A stretch of DNA of 64,000 nucleotides, taken from the NCBI RefSeq assembly GCF_900106565.1, contig NZ_FNNJ01000014.1, forward strand, positions 1-64,000, read 5' to 3'. Made by a program: the position numbers and the translations under genes. The DNA is from Lutibacter oricola (GTDB lineage Bacteria > Bacteroidota > Bacteroidia > Flavobacteriales > Flavobacteriaceae). The notes under the pieces were generated by a model, which saw only the letters and a list, made by a program, of their open reading frames with translations, did not search any database and was not told the origin of the DNA. This document shows, one piece after another, positions 27,350 through 39,414 of the stretch (position 1 is its first letter; the number at the start of each line of letters is the position of its first letter).

Positions 27350-29056
27350 ATGGAAATGGAAAAAATATTTAATATTACTAAAATAAGTTTACTTGCCGTT
27401 GTAACAATATTTTTTGTTAGTTGTCACGACAGATCTTACAAAAGTAATTCTTCACTAACAGGCTGGAATTCAAAAGACAAAGCGTCTGGAGGATTCTCAT
27501 CAAACACAAGTTTTAAAGGTCAACAAGCCCCTCCTGGAATGGTTTTAATTGAAGGAGGTACTTTTACTATGGGGCACGTACAAGACGATGTTTTATTTGA
27601 TTGGAACACTACACCTGTTAAACAACAAGTTCGTTCATTTTATATGGATGAAGCAGAAGTTACTAACTCTGAGTATTTATTTTACTTAGAATGGATGGAA
27701 AAAGTTTTTCCTCCTAGCGATGTAAACTATCAAGATATATACGAATCTGCAATACCTGACACTCTAGTTTGGAGAGAAGTTTTAGGTTTTAATGAATTAT
27801 TAACTGAAAACTACTTGAGACATCCTGCGTATGCAGATTATCCTGTTGTTGGTGTTAGTTGGGTGCAAGCAAATCAATATTGTAATTGGAGAAGCGATCG
27901 TGTAAACGAAAAAATATTAATGGATAAAGGTATTCTAAAATCTTTATTCTCTCAAGATTCTCTTGAAGTTCGTGGACAAAATCATTTTAACACAGACACG
28001 TATTTAGCAAATCCAAATTTATTATTCCAAGGAGATTCTACTATTTATAAAAAAGGATTACCTACAAAGGTTAAACGTAAAAGAGGTGACCCTAGAACTT
28101 CTAGAGATGCATTTTCTGGAAGACACGTAAAAGTTTCTGATGGAATTTTATCTCCTAAATTTAGACTTCCAACCGAAGCAGAATGGGAATATGCAGCTAA
28201 AGCTGTTATTGAAAATAGAGAATACAACAACATTAGAGGACGAAAAAAATATGCTTGGGATGGTAAATACACCAGAAACAAATCTAAACGTTTTAAAGGT
28301 GACCAACTAGCTAACTTTAAACAAGGAAAAGGAGATTATAGTGGTATACCTGGATGGAGTAATGATGGTGCCGATATAACTATTGCAGTTAAACAATACG
28401 ACCCAAACGCATTTGGTTTATATGATATGTCTGGTAACGTTGCTGAATGGGTAGCTGATGTTTATAGACCAATTATTGATAATGATGCAAATGACTTCAA
28501 TTATTTTAGAGGGAATATTTTTACTAAAAAAATGATTGATGCTGAAGGTAAAGTTGTTATTGTTGATGATATTACTGTTGAGTATGACACGTTAGATAAC
28601 GGTAAATTAGTAGCAAAAGCATTACCAGGAAGTGTTAAATACATACCAATTTCAAGAAGAGATGCTTATATGCGTAACAATTATGAAAAAGCATATAATG
28701 TAGATGCACAAGATGGTGATTTAGCCTCTTCAAAATTATTCGACAAAGATGAAGATGAGCTAGATGTTAAGCCGCGTATGTATAACTCACCTATTAAACC
28801 TAGAGTTATTGGAGAAAGCGGACTACATATGCAAGAATATGATGAAGAGCATAGAACAACATTGGTAAGTGACAAAACTAGAGTTTACAAAGGTGGATCT
28901 TGGAAAGATAGAGAGTATTGGCTAGACCCATCTCAAAGAAGATTTTTACCAGAATATATGGCTACAAACTTTATAGGTTTCCGTTGTGCAACGGATAGAT
29001 TAGGTCCAATGACTTATAAACGTAGAAAACCTACTACAACAAAAAAAAGATATTAA
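27350..29056 (+). CDS. gldJ: Gliding motility / T9SS lipoprotein GldJ
   Basis: 568 aa lipoprotein (VTIFFVSC, C25) of the FGE-sulfatase fold: PPGMVLIEGGTFTMG, YPVVGVSWVQANQYCNWRSDRVNE, FRLPTEAEWEYAA, GLYDMSGNVAEW, KGGSWKDREYW and FIGFRCA are present in order. GldJ forms rings with GldK near the outer membrane and is needed for gliding and type IX secretion. The ATG at 27350 is chosen; a frame-extending TTG lies upstream at 27317 inside the proposed promoter. A terminator follows and then murF. The gldJ-murF pair divergent from porU-porV is the order I recall from Flavobacterium johnsoniae. Confidence 0.95.
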   Translation: MEMEKIFNITKISLLAVVTIFFVSCHDRSYKSNSSLTGWNSKDKASGGFSSNTSFKGQQAPPGMVLIEGGTFTMGHVQDDVLFDWNTTPVKQQVRSFYMDEAEVTNSEYLFYLEWMEKVFPPSDVNYQDIYESAIPDTLVWREVLGFNELLTENYLRHPAYADYPVVGVSWVQANQYCNWRSDRVNEKILMDKGILKSLFSQDSLEVRGQNHFNTDTYLANPNLLFQGDSTIYKKGLPTKVKRKRGDPRTSRDAFSGRHVKVSDGILSPKFRLPTEAEWEYAAKAVIENREYNNIRGRKKYAWDGKYTRNKSKRFKGDQLANFKQGKGDYSGIPGWSNDGADITIAVKQYDPNAFGLYDMSGNVAEWVADVYRPIIDNDANDFNYFRGNIFTKKMIDAEGKVVIVDDITVEYDTLDNGKLVAKALPGSVKYIPISRRDAYMRNNYEKAYNVDAQDGDLASSKLFDKDEDELDVKPRMYNSPIKPRVIGESGLHMQEYDEEHRTTLVSDKTRVYKGGSWKDREYWLDPSQRRFLPEYMATNFIGFRCATDRLGPMTYKRRKPTTTKKRY

Positions 29057-29080
29057 ATTAAAACTCATAAAATAATTTAT

Positions 29081-29113
29081 AACCTCACTAATAATTTAGT
29101 GAGGTTTTTTTAT
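29081..29113 (+). terminator. Intrinsic terminator of gldJ
   Basis: A 10-bp stem aacctcacta/tagtgaggtt followed by a run of T lies 24 bp after the gldJ stop and 10 bp before murF. Confidence 0.85.
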
Positions 29114-29122
29114 ATTTAAAAA

Positions 29123-30379
29123 ATGAAAATTAAACAAATTCACAAGCTATTTATTGAGTCAAATCTAGTTGATACTGACACTAGAAATATTAGAAAAGGA
29201 AGCTTATTTTTTGCTCTAAAAGGAGATAATTTCAATGGTAATAAATTTGCAGATGACGCTATAAAAAAAGGTGCTAGTTATGCTATTATAGATGAAAAAA
29301 AATATGAAAGCCTAAACACTATTTTAGTAAATAATGTTTTAGAAACTTTACAAGAACTTGCTAATTTTCACAGAAAACAATTAAACATACCAATAATTTC
29401 CTTAACAGGCAGTAATGGAAAAACCACTACCAAAGAGTTAATAAACTGCGTACTTTCAACAACATATAAAACCTCAGCAACTAAAGGTAATTTAAACAAC
29501 CATATTGGTGTACCACTTACACTGTTAAGTATGGATTCTTCAACAGAAATTGGAATAGTTGAAATGGGTGCAAATCACTTAAACGAAATTGAGTTTTTAA
29601 GTAATATTGCTGAACCAAATATAGGCTATATTACAAACTTTGGAAAAGCTCATTTAGAAGGTTTTGGAGGTGTTGAAGGTGTTATTAAAGGAAAGTCTGA
29701 ATTATATGATTTCCTTCGTAAAACAGAAGGTAAAGCTATTGTAAATTCTAATGACGACTTGCAAATAAAACAAAGTAAAGGAATTGAAACTATTGAATTT
29801 AATTCTAACCAAATTGAACTTCTTGAAGTTAATCCTTTTGTAAAAGTTAAATACAAAAACAAAATAATTCAAAGCAAGTTAATCGGTAGCTATAACTACA
29901 CAAATATATCTGCTGCTATTGCTTTTGGAAACTATTTTAATGTAGAGCTATCTAACATTAAAAATGCTATTGAAAACTATTTCCCTACAAATAATAGATC
30001 GCAAATAATAGAAAAAAATAGCAATCAAATTATTTTGGATGCCTACAATGCAAATCCAAGTAGTATGAAAGTTGCTCTCGAAAACTTAAACACACTCAAA
30101 ACTTCATCTAAAATAGTATTTTTAGGAGATATGTTTGAACTTGGAGAAACAAGTAAATATGAACACCAAAGCATTGCCAAACTAGCTACATCATTTAATT
30201 TTGATAAAGTGTTTTTAATAGGAAAAGCATTTTCTACAACTAATGTAAAAAATGCCTTTGTATATGATAGTTTTGAAAGCTTAAAAAAATCTATTGATAT
30301 TAATACTATAACCAACACTACAATTCTAATTAAAGGATCTAGAGGTATGGCATTAGAAAGAATATTAACGCTTTTCTAA
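29123..30379 (+). CDS. murF: UDP-N-acetylmuramoyl-tripeptide--D-alanyl-D-alanine ligase
   Basis: 418 aa Mur ligase, which adds D-Ala-D-Ala to the UDP-MurNAc-tripeptide (last cytoplasmic step of the peptidoglycan precursor). The ATP-binding P-loop TGSNGKTTT is at residues 95-103. DTRNIRKGSLFFALKGDNFNGNKF is the N-terminal substrate domain. EMGANHLNEIEFL and LDAYNANPSSMKVALENL are typical of MurF, and LGDMFELGETSKYEH belongs to the C-terminal domain. Its 3' end overlaps the convergent ATPase gene by 15 bp. Confidence 0.96.
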   Translation: MKIKQIHKLFIESNLVDTDTRNIRKGSLFFALKGDNFNGNKFADDAIKKGASYAIIDEKKYESLNTILVNNVLETLQELANFHRKQLNIPIISLTGSNGKTTTKELINCVLSTTYKTSATKGNLNNHIGVPLTLLSMDSSTEIGIVEMGANHLNEIEFLSNIAEPNIGYITNFGKAHLEGFGGVEGVIKGKSELYDFLRKTEGKAIVNSNDDLQIKQSKGIETIEFNSNQIELLEVNPFVKVKYKNKIIQSKLIGSYNYTNISAAIAFGNYFNVELSNIKNAIENYFPTNNRSQIIEKNSNQIILDAYNANPSSMKVALENLNTLKTSSKIVFLGDMFELGETSKYEHQSIAKLATSFNFDKVFLIGKAFSTTNVKNAFVYDSFESLKKSIDINTITNTTILIKGSRGMALERILTLF

Positions 30380-31225
30380 TTTAATTTTTTCTTGATGATA
30401 TGTTATTAAACCATCTATTGGTCTTCTAACTACGTTTCCTAATTCAACTAAATAGTATCTGGCAACGTCTTCAATAATATCTTTTGCAAAGTATGCAATA
30501 GAACCAACAAAATGTACAGGTACTTTTTTTGATTCTTTGTAAGGTAAAATTCTATTTTGAAAGAAATCTTTTACTCCTTTATGAAGTACTTTATTAAAGT
30601 ATAAAGTTCTATCATTCTTCAACATAAACTCAGCAAAATGCGCTAAATATGTATTCGGATTTTCTTCTTTATAGATATTTCTTTTAATAGTATCTGAATC
30701 TAAATTGTATTGCTCTTTAAACATTTTAGCAATAGATTTAGGCATTTTTTTGTAGTAATAATCTCTTAGTAATTTTTTACCAAAATAATTACCACTTGCC
30801 TCATCCATTAAAATGTATCCTAAAGAATCTATTCTAACATCAACATCTGTTCCGTCAAAATAGCAACTATTAGATCCTGTACCCAAAATACAAACCATTC
30901 CTGGCTCTGTAGTTACAGCATAAGCAGCAGCATACGTATCTTCTTTTACTACAACTTTAGCATTTATAAAAAATGATTCGAATATAGACTTTAAAAGTGC
31001 AGTAGGTTTTTCTGTACCACAACCAGCACCGTAAAAATATACTTCAGTTACTTTTTCTTTATAAGTTTTAAACTCTTCGTTTTCGTTAATTCGACTATTC
31101 ATCAAATCTACTGAAAAAACTGCGGGGTTTAAACCTCCTGTTCTTGTTTTAAGTACAACTTCACCTGAAGAATCAAGTAAAATCCAATCTGCTTTTGTAG
31201 AACCTCCGTCTGCTATTAAAATCAT
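30365..31225 (-). CDS. BadF/BadG/N-acetylglucosamine-kinase-like ATPase
   Basis: 286 aa of the ASKHA sugar-kinase fold. The phosphate-1 motif LIADGGSTKADWILLD is N-terminal, with FYGAGCGTEKP, CILGTGSNSCYFDG (phosphate-2) and DEASGNYFGKKLL following. These are features of the GlcNAc kinase-like group common in Bacteroidota. The substrate is not certain; GlcNAc or an anhydro-muramic sugar are possible. It follows gapA on the same strand after a hairpin. Confidence 0.85.
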   Translation of the reverse strand: MILIADGGSTKADWILLDSSGEVVLKTRTGGLNPAVFSVDLMNSRINENEEFKTYKEKVTEVYFYGAGCGTEKPTALLKSIFESFFINAKVVVKEDTYAAAYAVTTEPGMVCILGTGSNSCYFDGTDVDVRIDSLGYILMDEASGNYFGKKLLRDYYYKKMPKSIAKMFKEQYNLDSDTIKRNIYKEENPNTYLAHFAEFMLKNDRTLYFNKVLHKGVKDFFQNRILPYKESKKVPVHFVGSIAYFAKDIIEDVARYYLVELGNVVRRPIDGLITYHQEKIKLEKR

Positions 31226-31246
31226 ATTTTAGGTGTGTTTTAATAA

Positions 31247-31295
31247 AAATTTAACCTTGAATATACTTTACAAAAGTACAAATTCAAGGTTAAAT
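31247..31295 (-). terminator. Hairpin terminator after gapA
   Basis: The arms tttaaccttgaat and attcaaggttaaa enclose an 18-20 nt loop and, on the minus strand, are followed by a T-rich tail, 23 bp after the gapA stop. The loop contains TACTTTTG, a -7-like string that could serve the downstream kinase gene. Confidence 0.6.
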
Positions 31296-31317
31296 CTATA
31301 ATATATTATTGTGTAAA

Positions 31318-33334
<2,017 letters not shown>

Positions 33335-33427
33335 TCCTAAATTTTATAGTTCAAATTTACTCTTTTTATGCCTTTTTCGCCTACAAATCAGTCTATTATT
33401 CACTAAAACGATTTCGCAATTTCGCAC

Positions 33428-33457
33428 AAAAAAAGAGCTCATTTTAGAGCTCTTTTT
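33428..33457 (-). terminator. Terminator at the end of the alpha-glucan catabolic arm
   Basis: A 10-bp stem (aaaagagctc/gagctctttt) with a T-run on the minus strand lies 170 bp beyond the last GH13 stop. I see no gene in that 170 bp. Confidence 0.75.
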
Positions 33458-33627
33458 ACATCTGTAATTCTTTTATTTTCAATTTATTAACACAAACAAC
33501 ACATTCCTGTTAACTTTTAAGGTATTTTCATTTAAATTTCAAAAAATATTGTTTTTATAGGCAACTTATAAAGTTCAATAAATAAACACCTTTTTTAATA
33601 CTAATTTCATCAATTATTAACAAAAAA

Positions 33628-35505
33628 CTATTCCTTTTCTACCTTCAAAATAAAAGATTCTAATGGCTTTATATGAGTAGCTATTATTCCTACCCCATTT
33701 TCAACTTTTAGTTCAAGTTTTCGATTAAAATCTAGTTGATTTTGCAAATTATAGCTTCCATCATTCATTTTCCATTCTGAAATTACTTCTGAAGGAATTT
33801 TCAACTCAAATTCGCCTAAATTATTTGCATCGAAATTACTTACAATCAGTAATTTCTCATTTTTAGACCAACGAACAAACGAAAATATTTTATCTGAATA
33901 GTTTTCAGTTTCAGATCTATTAAAGTGATGTATTTCTTTATAATTACCCATTAACGCATCACTTTTTATGGTAAAGTTTAACAATCGTTTATAAAAATTA
34001 CGTAATTCTATTTCTTCTGAAGTAGATTTTCCGCCATCAAATTTTCCTTCATTCATCCAACGTTGATGCGCTGGAACACCTATATAATCAAAAATTGAAG
34101 TTCGTGTAGGTTTACCAAACCCAGCATCTTCATTTCCTGGTTCACCAACTTCTTGTCCAAAATAAATCATAGTTGGAGAAGTACTAATTGTTGCAGAAAC
34201 AACCATAGCTGGTTTTCCTTTTTCTGCCGAACCGGCAAAATCTGGGCTTGCAATTCGTTGTTCATCATGATTTTCTAAAAAGTGAAGCATATGATGCTCT
34301 ATATCTGCTAAATCAGCTTGTATACTTGGTAAATTATCGGTTAAGCCTCTACCTTGCATAATATTTTTAATCGTATCATACAAAGCAACTTTATCATACA
34401 GATAATCCATTTTCCCTTTGTGAATATAATCTCTATACAAACTAGGATTGTATACTTCTGCCAATAAAAAAGCATTTGGATTTTCCATTTTTATGGACGA
34501 ATTCATATAACTCCAAAATTCAACAGGCACCATTTCAGCCATATCATACCTAAAACCATCAACACCTTTTGCTGTCCAATACAGTGCAATATCTTTGAAT
34601 TTAACCCAAGAATTTGGCACTTGTTTATCTCTCCAAAATTCAAAATGTTTTTTATAGTCTTCATTTTCAAAACCTTGTGGCAATTCATCAAAATCTTTTC
34701 TACCATCTGGTGAAACTCCATAGTTTACTTTTATAGTTTCATACCAATCATAAAAACCTGGTTGTGATGCTCTAGAACCGTTCCCTGTCCATTTTGGAGG
34801 GGTTTCATTGAACTTCCCATCAACTAAAGGATGTTTCTCTCCTCCTATTGGTTTATATCCATTTTGCCACTCTGGTAATTTAAAATCTTCTCCCGGATTG
34901 TAGTAAAAATTATTATTTACGTCGTATTGTTTTGTTTTATCATCATCAGCACCAAAATCAGTTACTCCTTTAGGGTTAGAGTTTCCTTTATAATTACGTG
35001 CAACGTGATTTGGAACAATATCTATAATCACTTTCATTCCTATTTTGTGCGTACGCTCAATTAATGCTTCAAACTCTTCTAATCTATTTTCAACATTAAC
35101 AGCCAAGTCTGGATTTACATTGTAATAATCCTTAACAGCATAAGGAGAACCTGCTCTACCTTTTACAACTTCAGGATCATCGTTCGAAATTCCAAACTTT
35201 GTATAATCTCTAATTACATCGTGGTGAGGAACTCCTGTATACCATATATATGTTACACCTAAATCTTTTATTTCTTTTAAAGCTGTCTCAGTAAAATCAT
35301 TAAATTTTCCAACTCCATTTTCTTCTATTGTACCCCAAGGTTTATTGGTTGTGTTTGTATTTCCAAATAAACGCGTAAAAACTTGGTAAACGACTTCCTT
35401 GTTTTTTTTCACTTCTATATTATTTTTTATCTCCTTTTTTTCTTGATTGCAAGCTGCAAAAATAAGAGTTAAAGCTATTATACTTGTAATTATTTTTGTC
35501 TTCAT
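33628..35505 (-). CDS. GH13 alpha-amylase lipoprotein
   Basis: 625 aa with a lipoprotein signal (LTLIFAAC, C19), so it acts in the periplasm or on the outer membrane. The (beta/alpha)8 GH13 domain has IDIVPNHVARN (region I), GFRYDMAEM with nucleophile Asp321, LLAEVYNP with acid/base Glu350 and LENHDEQR with stabiliser Asp414. It hydrolyses alpha-1,4-glucan or maltooligosaccharides; the exact specificity cannot be told. It starts 4 bp after the GH97 stop and is the last gene of the minus-strand operon. Confidence 0.93.
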   Translation of the reverse strand: MKTKIITSIIALTLIFAACNQEKKEIKNNIEVKKNKEVVYQVFTRLFGNTNTTNKPWGTIEENGVGKFNDFTETALKEIKDLGVTYIWYTGVPHHDVIRDYTKFGISNDDPEVVKGRAGSPYAVKDYYNVNPDLAVNVENRLEEFEALIERTHKIGMKVIIDIVPNHVARNYKGNSNPKGVTDFGADDDKTKQYDVNNNFYYNPGEDFKLPEWQNGYKPIGGEKHPLVDGKFNETPPKWTGNGSRASQPGFYDWYETIKVNYGVSPDGRKDFDELPQGFENEDYKKHFEFWRDKQVPNSWVKFKDIALYWTAKGVDGFRYDMAEMVPVEFWSYMNSSIKMENPNAFLLAEVYNPSLYRDYIHKGKMDYLYDKVALYDTIKNIMQGRGLTDNLPSIQADLADIEHHMLHFLENHDEQRIASPDFAGSAEKGKPAMVVSATISTSPTMIYFGQEVGEPGNEDAGFGKPTRTSIFDYIGVPAHQRWMNEGKFDGGKSTSEEIELRNFYKRLLNFTIKSDALMGNYKEIHHFNRSETENYSDKIFSFVRWSKNEKLLIVSNFDANNLGEFELKIPSEVISEWKMNDGSYNLQNQLDFNRKLELKVENGVGIIATHIKPLESFILKVEKE

Positions 35506-35509
35506 ATCC

Positions 35510-37627
35510 TTATTTCTTTATTAAACTAATTGCAAAACCACCGCCTTCAACTAGGTGCAACTTTTCTTTTGAATGTTTATTAATTTCTATTGTTCTAATA
35601 TTTAAATTGGTTGGATTGGTGTTATAGTGTGCTTTTTTTCCGTCTTCATAAATATTAGCCGTATAGGTAACTCCTTCATCTAAAAAAGAAAAATCAATCT
35701 CCAAATCACGAGAATTTTCATCAGTAATTCCACCAACAAACCAGTTTTCAGAAGCTCGCTCTTTACGAGCAATTGTTACATAATCTCCAATTTCACCATT
35801 TAAAACTTCAGTTTGTTGCCAATCTACACCAACATCTTTTATAAATTGTAATGCCGGGTTTCCTTCATAATGTTCTACTAAATCCGCAGCCATTTGTACC
35901 GGACTGTAAATTACCACATACAAAGCTAATTGCTGTGCAATGGTTGTATTTACTTGATTGTCCTTTTTATATTCATTAAATTTTATATTGAAAATTCCCG
36001 GTGTATAATCAATCGGACCAGCCAACATTCTTGTAAATGCCACAATTGGCAAATGCTCTGGCGGATTTCCTCCATCGCTAGACCAAGCGTTAAATTCTTG
36101 TCCTCGTAAACCTTCTCTAGAAATTGTATTAGGATACGTTCTACGCAATCCTGTTGCCTTAATTGGTTCGTGCGCATTGATTGCTACTTGATATTTTGCT
36201 GCTTTAATTACAGCATTGTTATACTGATTTACCATATACTGACCGTGGTGAAATTCTCCTTTCGGAATAATTTTTCCCACATAACCGGTTTTTACTGCGT
36301 GAATTCCTAAACTTTGCATTAACGCATACGCAGTGTCTTGTTGTTTTTCATAGGTTTGAGTAGCTGCAGAAGTTTCGTGATGCATAATTATATCTACTCC
36401 TTTTTCTTTTCCATAACGAACAACTTCCTGTAAATCGTAATCTGGATACGGAGTTACAAAATCGAATACTCCTTCTCTATCTTCAAAACCTATCCAATGT
36501 TCCCAACCAGTATTCCAACCTTCAACCAAAACACCTCCAATATTATTTTTTGCTGAAAAGTCTATAAATCGCTTTGTATTTTCAGTAGTTGCTCCGTGTT
36601 TTCCGTGAGCTTTTCCGGTATCTTTCCATTTTCCGTTTACATCTTCCATTCCATAATCCCACGACGATTTACCTAAATGCATTTCCCACCAAATACCAGT
36701 ATATTTCATTGGTTTAAACCACGAAACATCACCTAATTTATTTGGCTCGTTTAAATTCAAAATTAATTTTGAAGCAATTAAATCTTTCGCTTCTTCTTCA
36801 ATTTGAATAGTTCTCCAAGGTGTATTAAAAGGAATTGTTTGCTTCACTTTATAATCGTGATTTTTTGAACCAACCAACACACTTTTCATTTTAAAACCCT
36901 CTAGTTCAACTTGTAAAGTCATTCCAGAATAATCTATTAAACTAGCTTCGTGAAAACTTAAATGCAATCCGCTTTCGGTTTTCATTGTTACTGGCGTATT
37001 CACCGCATTATTTGGAATTGAAGTTTGTGCTAAATTCTTGTGACCAGATAATTTAAGTGCATCAATTTCACTAAACTTTGTGGTATTATACAAATGCTCA
37101 TAAATATCCCAATCACCAGGAATCCACCATACTTTATGATCTCCTGTTAAATTAAACTCGGTATTTTCTTCAGAAACTAAAACTTCTTTTAAATTTTCTT
37201 GTTCAGGAAATTCATATCTAAATCCAATTCCGTCATCAAATACTCTAAAAACAATGTTTAATTTTCTATTTAATTCTGAAGTTTCTTGTAATTCAATTTT
37301 TAACTGGTTGTAATTGTTTTTAACTAAAAGTTGTTCCCCCCAAGGCATTTGCCATTCTTCATTAAATGAAGATGGTGTTACATTCAAAATTTTAAAACCA
37401 TTGTGAAATGAAGGTAAATTTTCAAATTCAAAACCTAATTGTGAAGGTTTTACCACCTGATTCTTTTTATGAGAAACTGAATAGGTTGGTACACCTTCAG
37501 CACTTAACTCAAAATTGATTTGAATGTTTCCATCAGGAGAAACAACTTCAGTTTTATTTTCGGATGCCGAATTACAAGCAACCAAAAAACTAATTAAAAC
37601 AACTAAAAAACTTTTTAATATTTTCAC
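35510..37627 (-). CDS. susB: GH97 alpha-glucosidase, SusB type
   Basis: 705 aa lipoprotein (SFLVAC, C18). The N-terminal GH97 beta domain begins VVSPDGNIQINFELSAEGVPTYSVSHK. The catalytic domain contains KYTGIWWEMHLG, GVLVEGWNTGWEHW, IMHHETSAATQTYE and INAHEPIKATGLRRTYPN, all typical of GH97. The calcium-dependent inverting alpha-glucosidase SusB of Bacteroides thetaiotaomicron is the reference; the Glu residues in HHETS and NAHEP fit that type. It releases glucose from maltooligosaccharides in the periplasm. A palindromic repeat separates it from the gene upstream. Confidence 0.93.
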   Translation of the reverse strand: MKILKSFLVVLISFLVACNSASENKTEVVSPDGNIQINFELSAEGVPTYSVSHKKNQVVKPSQLGFEFENLPSFHNGFKILNVTPSSFNEEWQMPWGEQLLVKNNYNQLKIELQETSELNRKLNIVFRVFDDGIGFRYEFPEQENLKEVLVSEENTEFNLTGDHKVWWIPGDWDIYEHLYNTTKFSEIDALKLSGHKNLAQTSIPNNAVNTPVTMKTESGLHLSFHEASLIDYSGMTLQVELEGFKMKSVLVGSKNHDYKVKQTIPFNTPWRTIQIEEEAKDLIASKLILNLNEPNKLGDVSWFKPMKYTGIWWEMHLGKSSWDYGMEDVNGKWKDTGKAHGKHGATTENTKRFIDFSAKNNIGGVLVEGWNTGWEHWIGFEDREGVFDFVTPYPDYDLQEVVRYGKEKGVDIIMHHETSAATQTYEKQQDTAYALMQSLGIHAVKTGYVGKIIPKGEFHHGQYMVNQYNNAVIKAAKYQVAINAHEPIKATGLRRTYPNTISREGLRGQEFNAWSSDGGNPPEHLPIVAFTRMLAGPIDYTPGIFNIKFNEYKKDNQVNTTIAQQLALYVVIYSPVQMAADLVEHYEGNPALQFIKDVGVDWQQTEVLNGEIGDYVTIARKERASENWFVGGITDENSRDLEIDFSFLDEGVTYTANIYEDGKKAHYNTNPTNLNIRTIEINKHSKEKLHLVEGGGFAISLIKK

Positions 37628-37661
37628 TTTGTTATGTTTTTATTCTAAACTTTATTTTATA

Positions 37662-37740
37662 CGTCATTCTGAACTTGTTTCAGAATCTCATCATACAAAT
37701 ACCAATCATTATGAGAACCTGAAACAAGTTCAGGTTGACG
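37662..37740. repeat. 79-bp palindromic intergenic repeat (element A)
   Basis: Two 30-bp arms beginning cgtcattctgaacttg and ending caagttcaggttgacg are inverted copies of each other with four mismatches; each arm holds an inner CTGAA...TTCAG palindrome. It fills the gap between the GH13 and GH97 genes. Confidence 0.8.
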
Positions 37741-37749
37741 AAATTGAAT

Positions 37750-39411
37750 TTACATTTTCTCTAATAACACTATTGAAAATGGCGAATCAATCACTACTTT
37801 TCCTTTTTTAACTTGAACTTCCTTACCTGAATAAGCATCTTTTAATAATGTTCCTTCAGCAAAGATTTCTCCAACGTTTACTTGTTTTTCGCCTTCATTT
37901 AAATCTAAACCTACAATAACTCCGTCGTTAAATTTTTCTGAAGTATAAGTTCTTTGGAAAATATATGGTTCTTGAGATATCATTTTATGAACTCCTGCTC
38001 CAACACTTGGATGTTGACTTCTAAAAACTCCTAATTTTTGCCAGTGCGCTAAAATTTCTTGTGTGTTTTTGTTGTTAGCAATCTCATCCCAATTCATTAA
38101 AGAACGAAGGTTTGCATCTCCGTTTGCACCTTCAACAATTAATGGTCTAGCAGATTCGTCTCCATAATATATTTGCGCTGTTCCTGGACTTAACAATAAT
38201 TTATTTGCAGTTTCAAAAGGTTTTTCTCTGTTTGGATCAAAAGGTTGACCATCATCATGAGAACTTAAATAATTCAACACTCCAAATTCTTTTAATTCAT
38301 TATTCAAAATTGAATCATATCGAGAAAATAATTCCTCATAAGTATTTTGAGCGGCATTCCATTTGAATTCAAAGTTAATTTGACTTGTAAATTTGTTATC
38401 AAAATAGTTTACTTTTTTATCTCCAAAATCAAAGAATTTCCCTCCAGAAATTCCATAATTATATACTTCTCCTACTAAATAAAACGGATTATCATCCATT
38501 ACTTTTTCAGGATTATTTTTCTTGAATTCAGTAAAAGCAGCATCACAAACTGATTTAAAATCAGACCAAACAGTTTCTTCTGTATGCTTAACCGTATCAG
38601 CTCTATAACCATCAATTCCAAACTCTGTAATATAATCTGAAAGCCATTTCATTATATAATACTTTGGAGCTCTTGGATAACCTGTTTTAGCAAAAAAGGC
38701 ATCTAATTCTTTTACTTCCTGTTCATATCTGCCTTCAGCTTTCCATTTTTCAACTAATTCTTTCGGTAACTCAACGTTCTCTGTACTTTCTGTTTTTACA
38801 TCAGGTAAGTTTTTAACTAAAGTACACGTAATCGTATTTTCATAATTATCATACTTACATTGTGGGCCAGTTCTCACCCAATTATTTGGATAAACAGGAT
38901 CAATTTCTGTAACCGGACCAGTATGATTGATTACAGCATCTAAAACAATTCTAATTCCATTTTTGTGGGCAACCTCAACCAACTTTTTTAAATCTTCTTT
39001 AGTTCCAAAATTAGGATCTAAAGCTGTCCAATCTCTAGTCCAATAACCGTGAAATCCATACGAAAGCCCAGTTCCTTCATCAACAGCTCCGTGAATTTGT
39101 TCTAAAATTGGAGTCATCCAAATTGCATTAATTCCTAAATCGGTAAAATAACCTTCTTCCACTTTTTGAATTACACCTTTTAAATCTCCACCTTTAAACC
39201 CTCTTAATTTTGCAGCATTATCTTTTCGGTCAAAACTTAAATCGTTTGAAGTATCTCCGTTATTAAAACGGTCGGTTAACATAAAATATATGTTCGCATT
39301 TTCCCAAATAAATGGTACTTCTGGTTTTGTAGGTTCCATAGCTTTGGTTGATTTTTCTTTACAACTTGTTAGCGCTAATAAAACGATTAAAAGGAAACTT
39401 AATTTTTGCAT
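37750..39411 (-). CDS. GH13 alpha-amylase lipoprotein
   Basis: 553 aa with signal LLALTSC (C17). FMLTDRFNNGDTSND at the start of the barrel, DAVINHTG (region I), GYRADTVKH with nucleophile Asp272, LVGEVYNYG with Glu315 and SSHDDGQP with Asp386 complete the GH13 site. The ANIYFMLTDRF opening and the insert between strands 3 and 4 are typical of secreted maltogenic or cyclodextrinase-like amylases; the product is not certain. It starts 3 bp after the GH31 stop. Confidence 0.93.
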   Translation of the reverse strand: MQKLSFLLIVLLALTSCKEKSTKAMEPTKPEVPFIWENANIYFMLTDRFNNGDTSNDLSFDRKDNAAKLRGFKGGDLKGVIQKVEEGYFTDLGINAIWMTPILEQIHGAVDEGTGLSYGFHGYWTRDWTALDPNFGTKEDLKKLVEVAHKNGIRIVLDAVINHTGPVTEIDPVYPNNWVRTGPQCKYDNYENTITCTLVKNLPDVKTESTENVELPKELVEKWKAEGRYEQEVKELDAFFAKTGYPRAPKYYIMKWLSDYITEFGIDGYRADTVKHTEETVWSDFKSVCDAAFTEFKKNNPEKVMDDNPFYLVGEVYNYGISGGKFFDFGDKKVNYFDNKFTSQINFEFKWNAAQNTYEELFSRYDSILNNELKEFGVLNYLSSHDDGQPFDPNREKPFETANKLLLSPGTAQIYYGDESARPLIVEGANGDANLRSLMNWDEIANNKNTQEILAHWQKLGVFRSQHPSVGAGVHKMISQEPYIFQRTYTSEKFNDGVIVGLDLNEGEKQVNVGEIFAEGTLLKDAYSGKEVQVKKGKVVIDSPFSIVLLEKM

Positions 39412-39414
39412 TGT

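Noticed and set aside
30365..30379. Possible frameshift where murF and the BadF-like gene overlap
   Set aside because: Both proteins have complete, family-typical C-termini; it is a simple convergent overlap.
37524..37811. Plus-strand frame spanning the GH97/GH13 gap
   Set aside because: It is a translation of repeat element A and of antisense coding sequence (SELVSES-type peptide).
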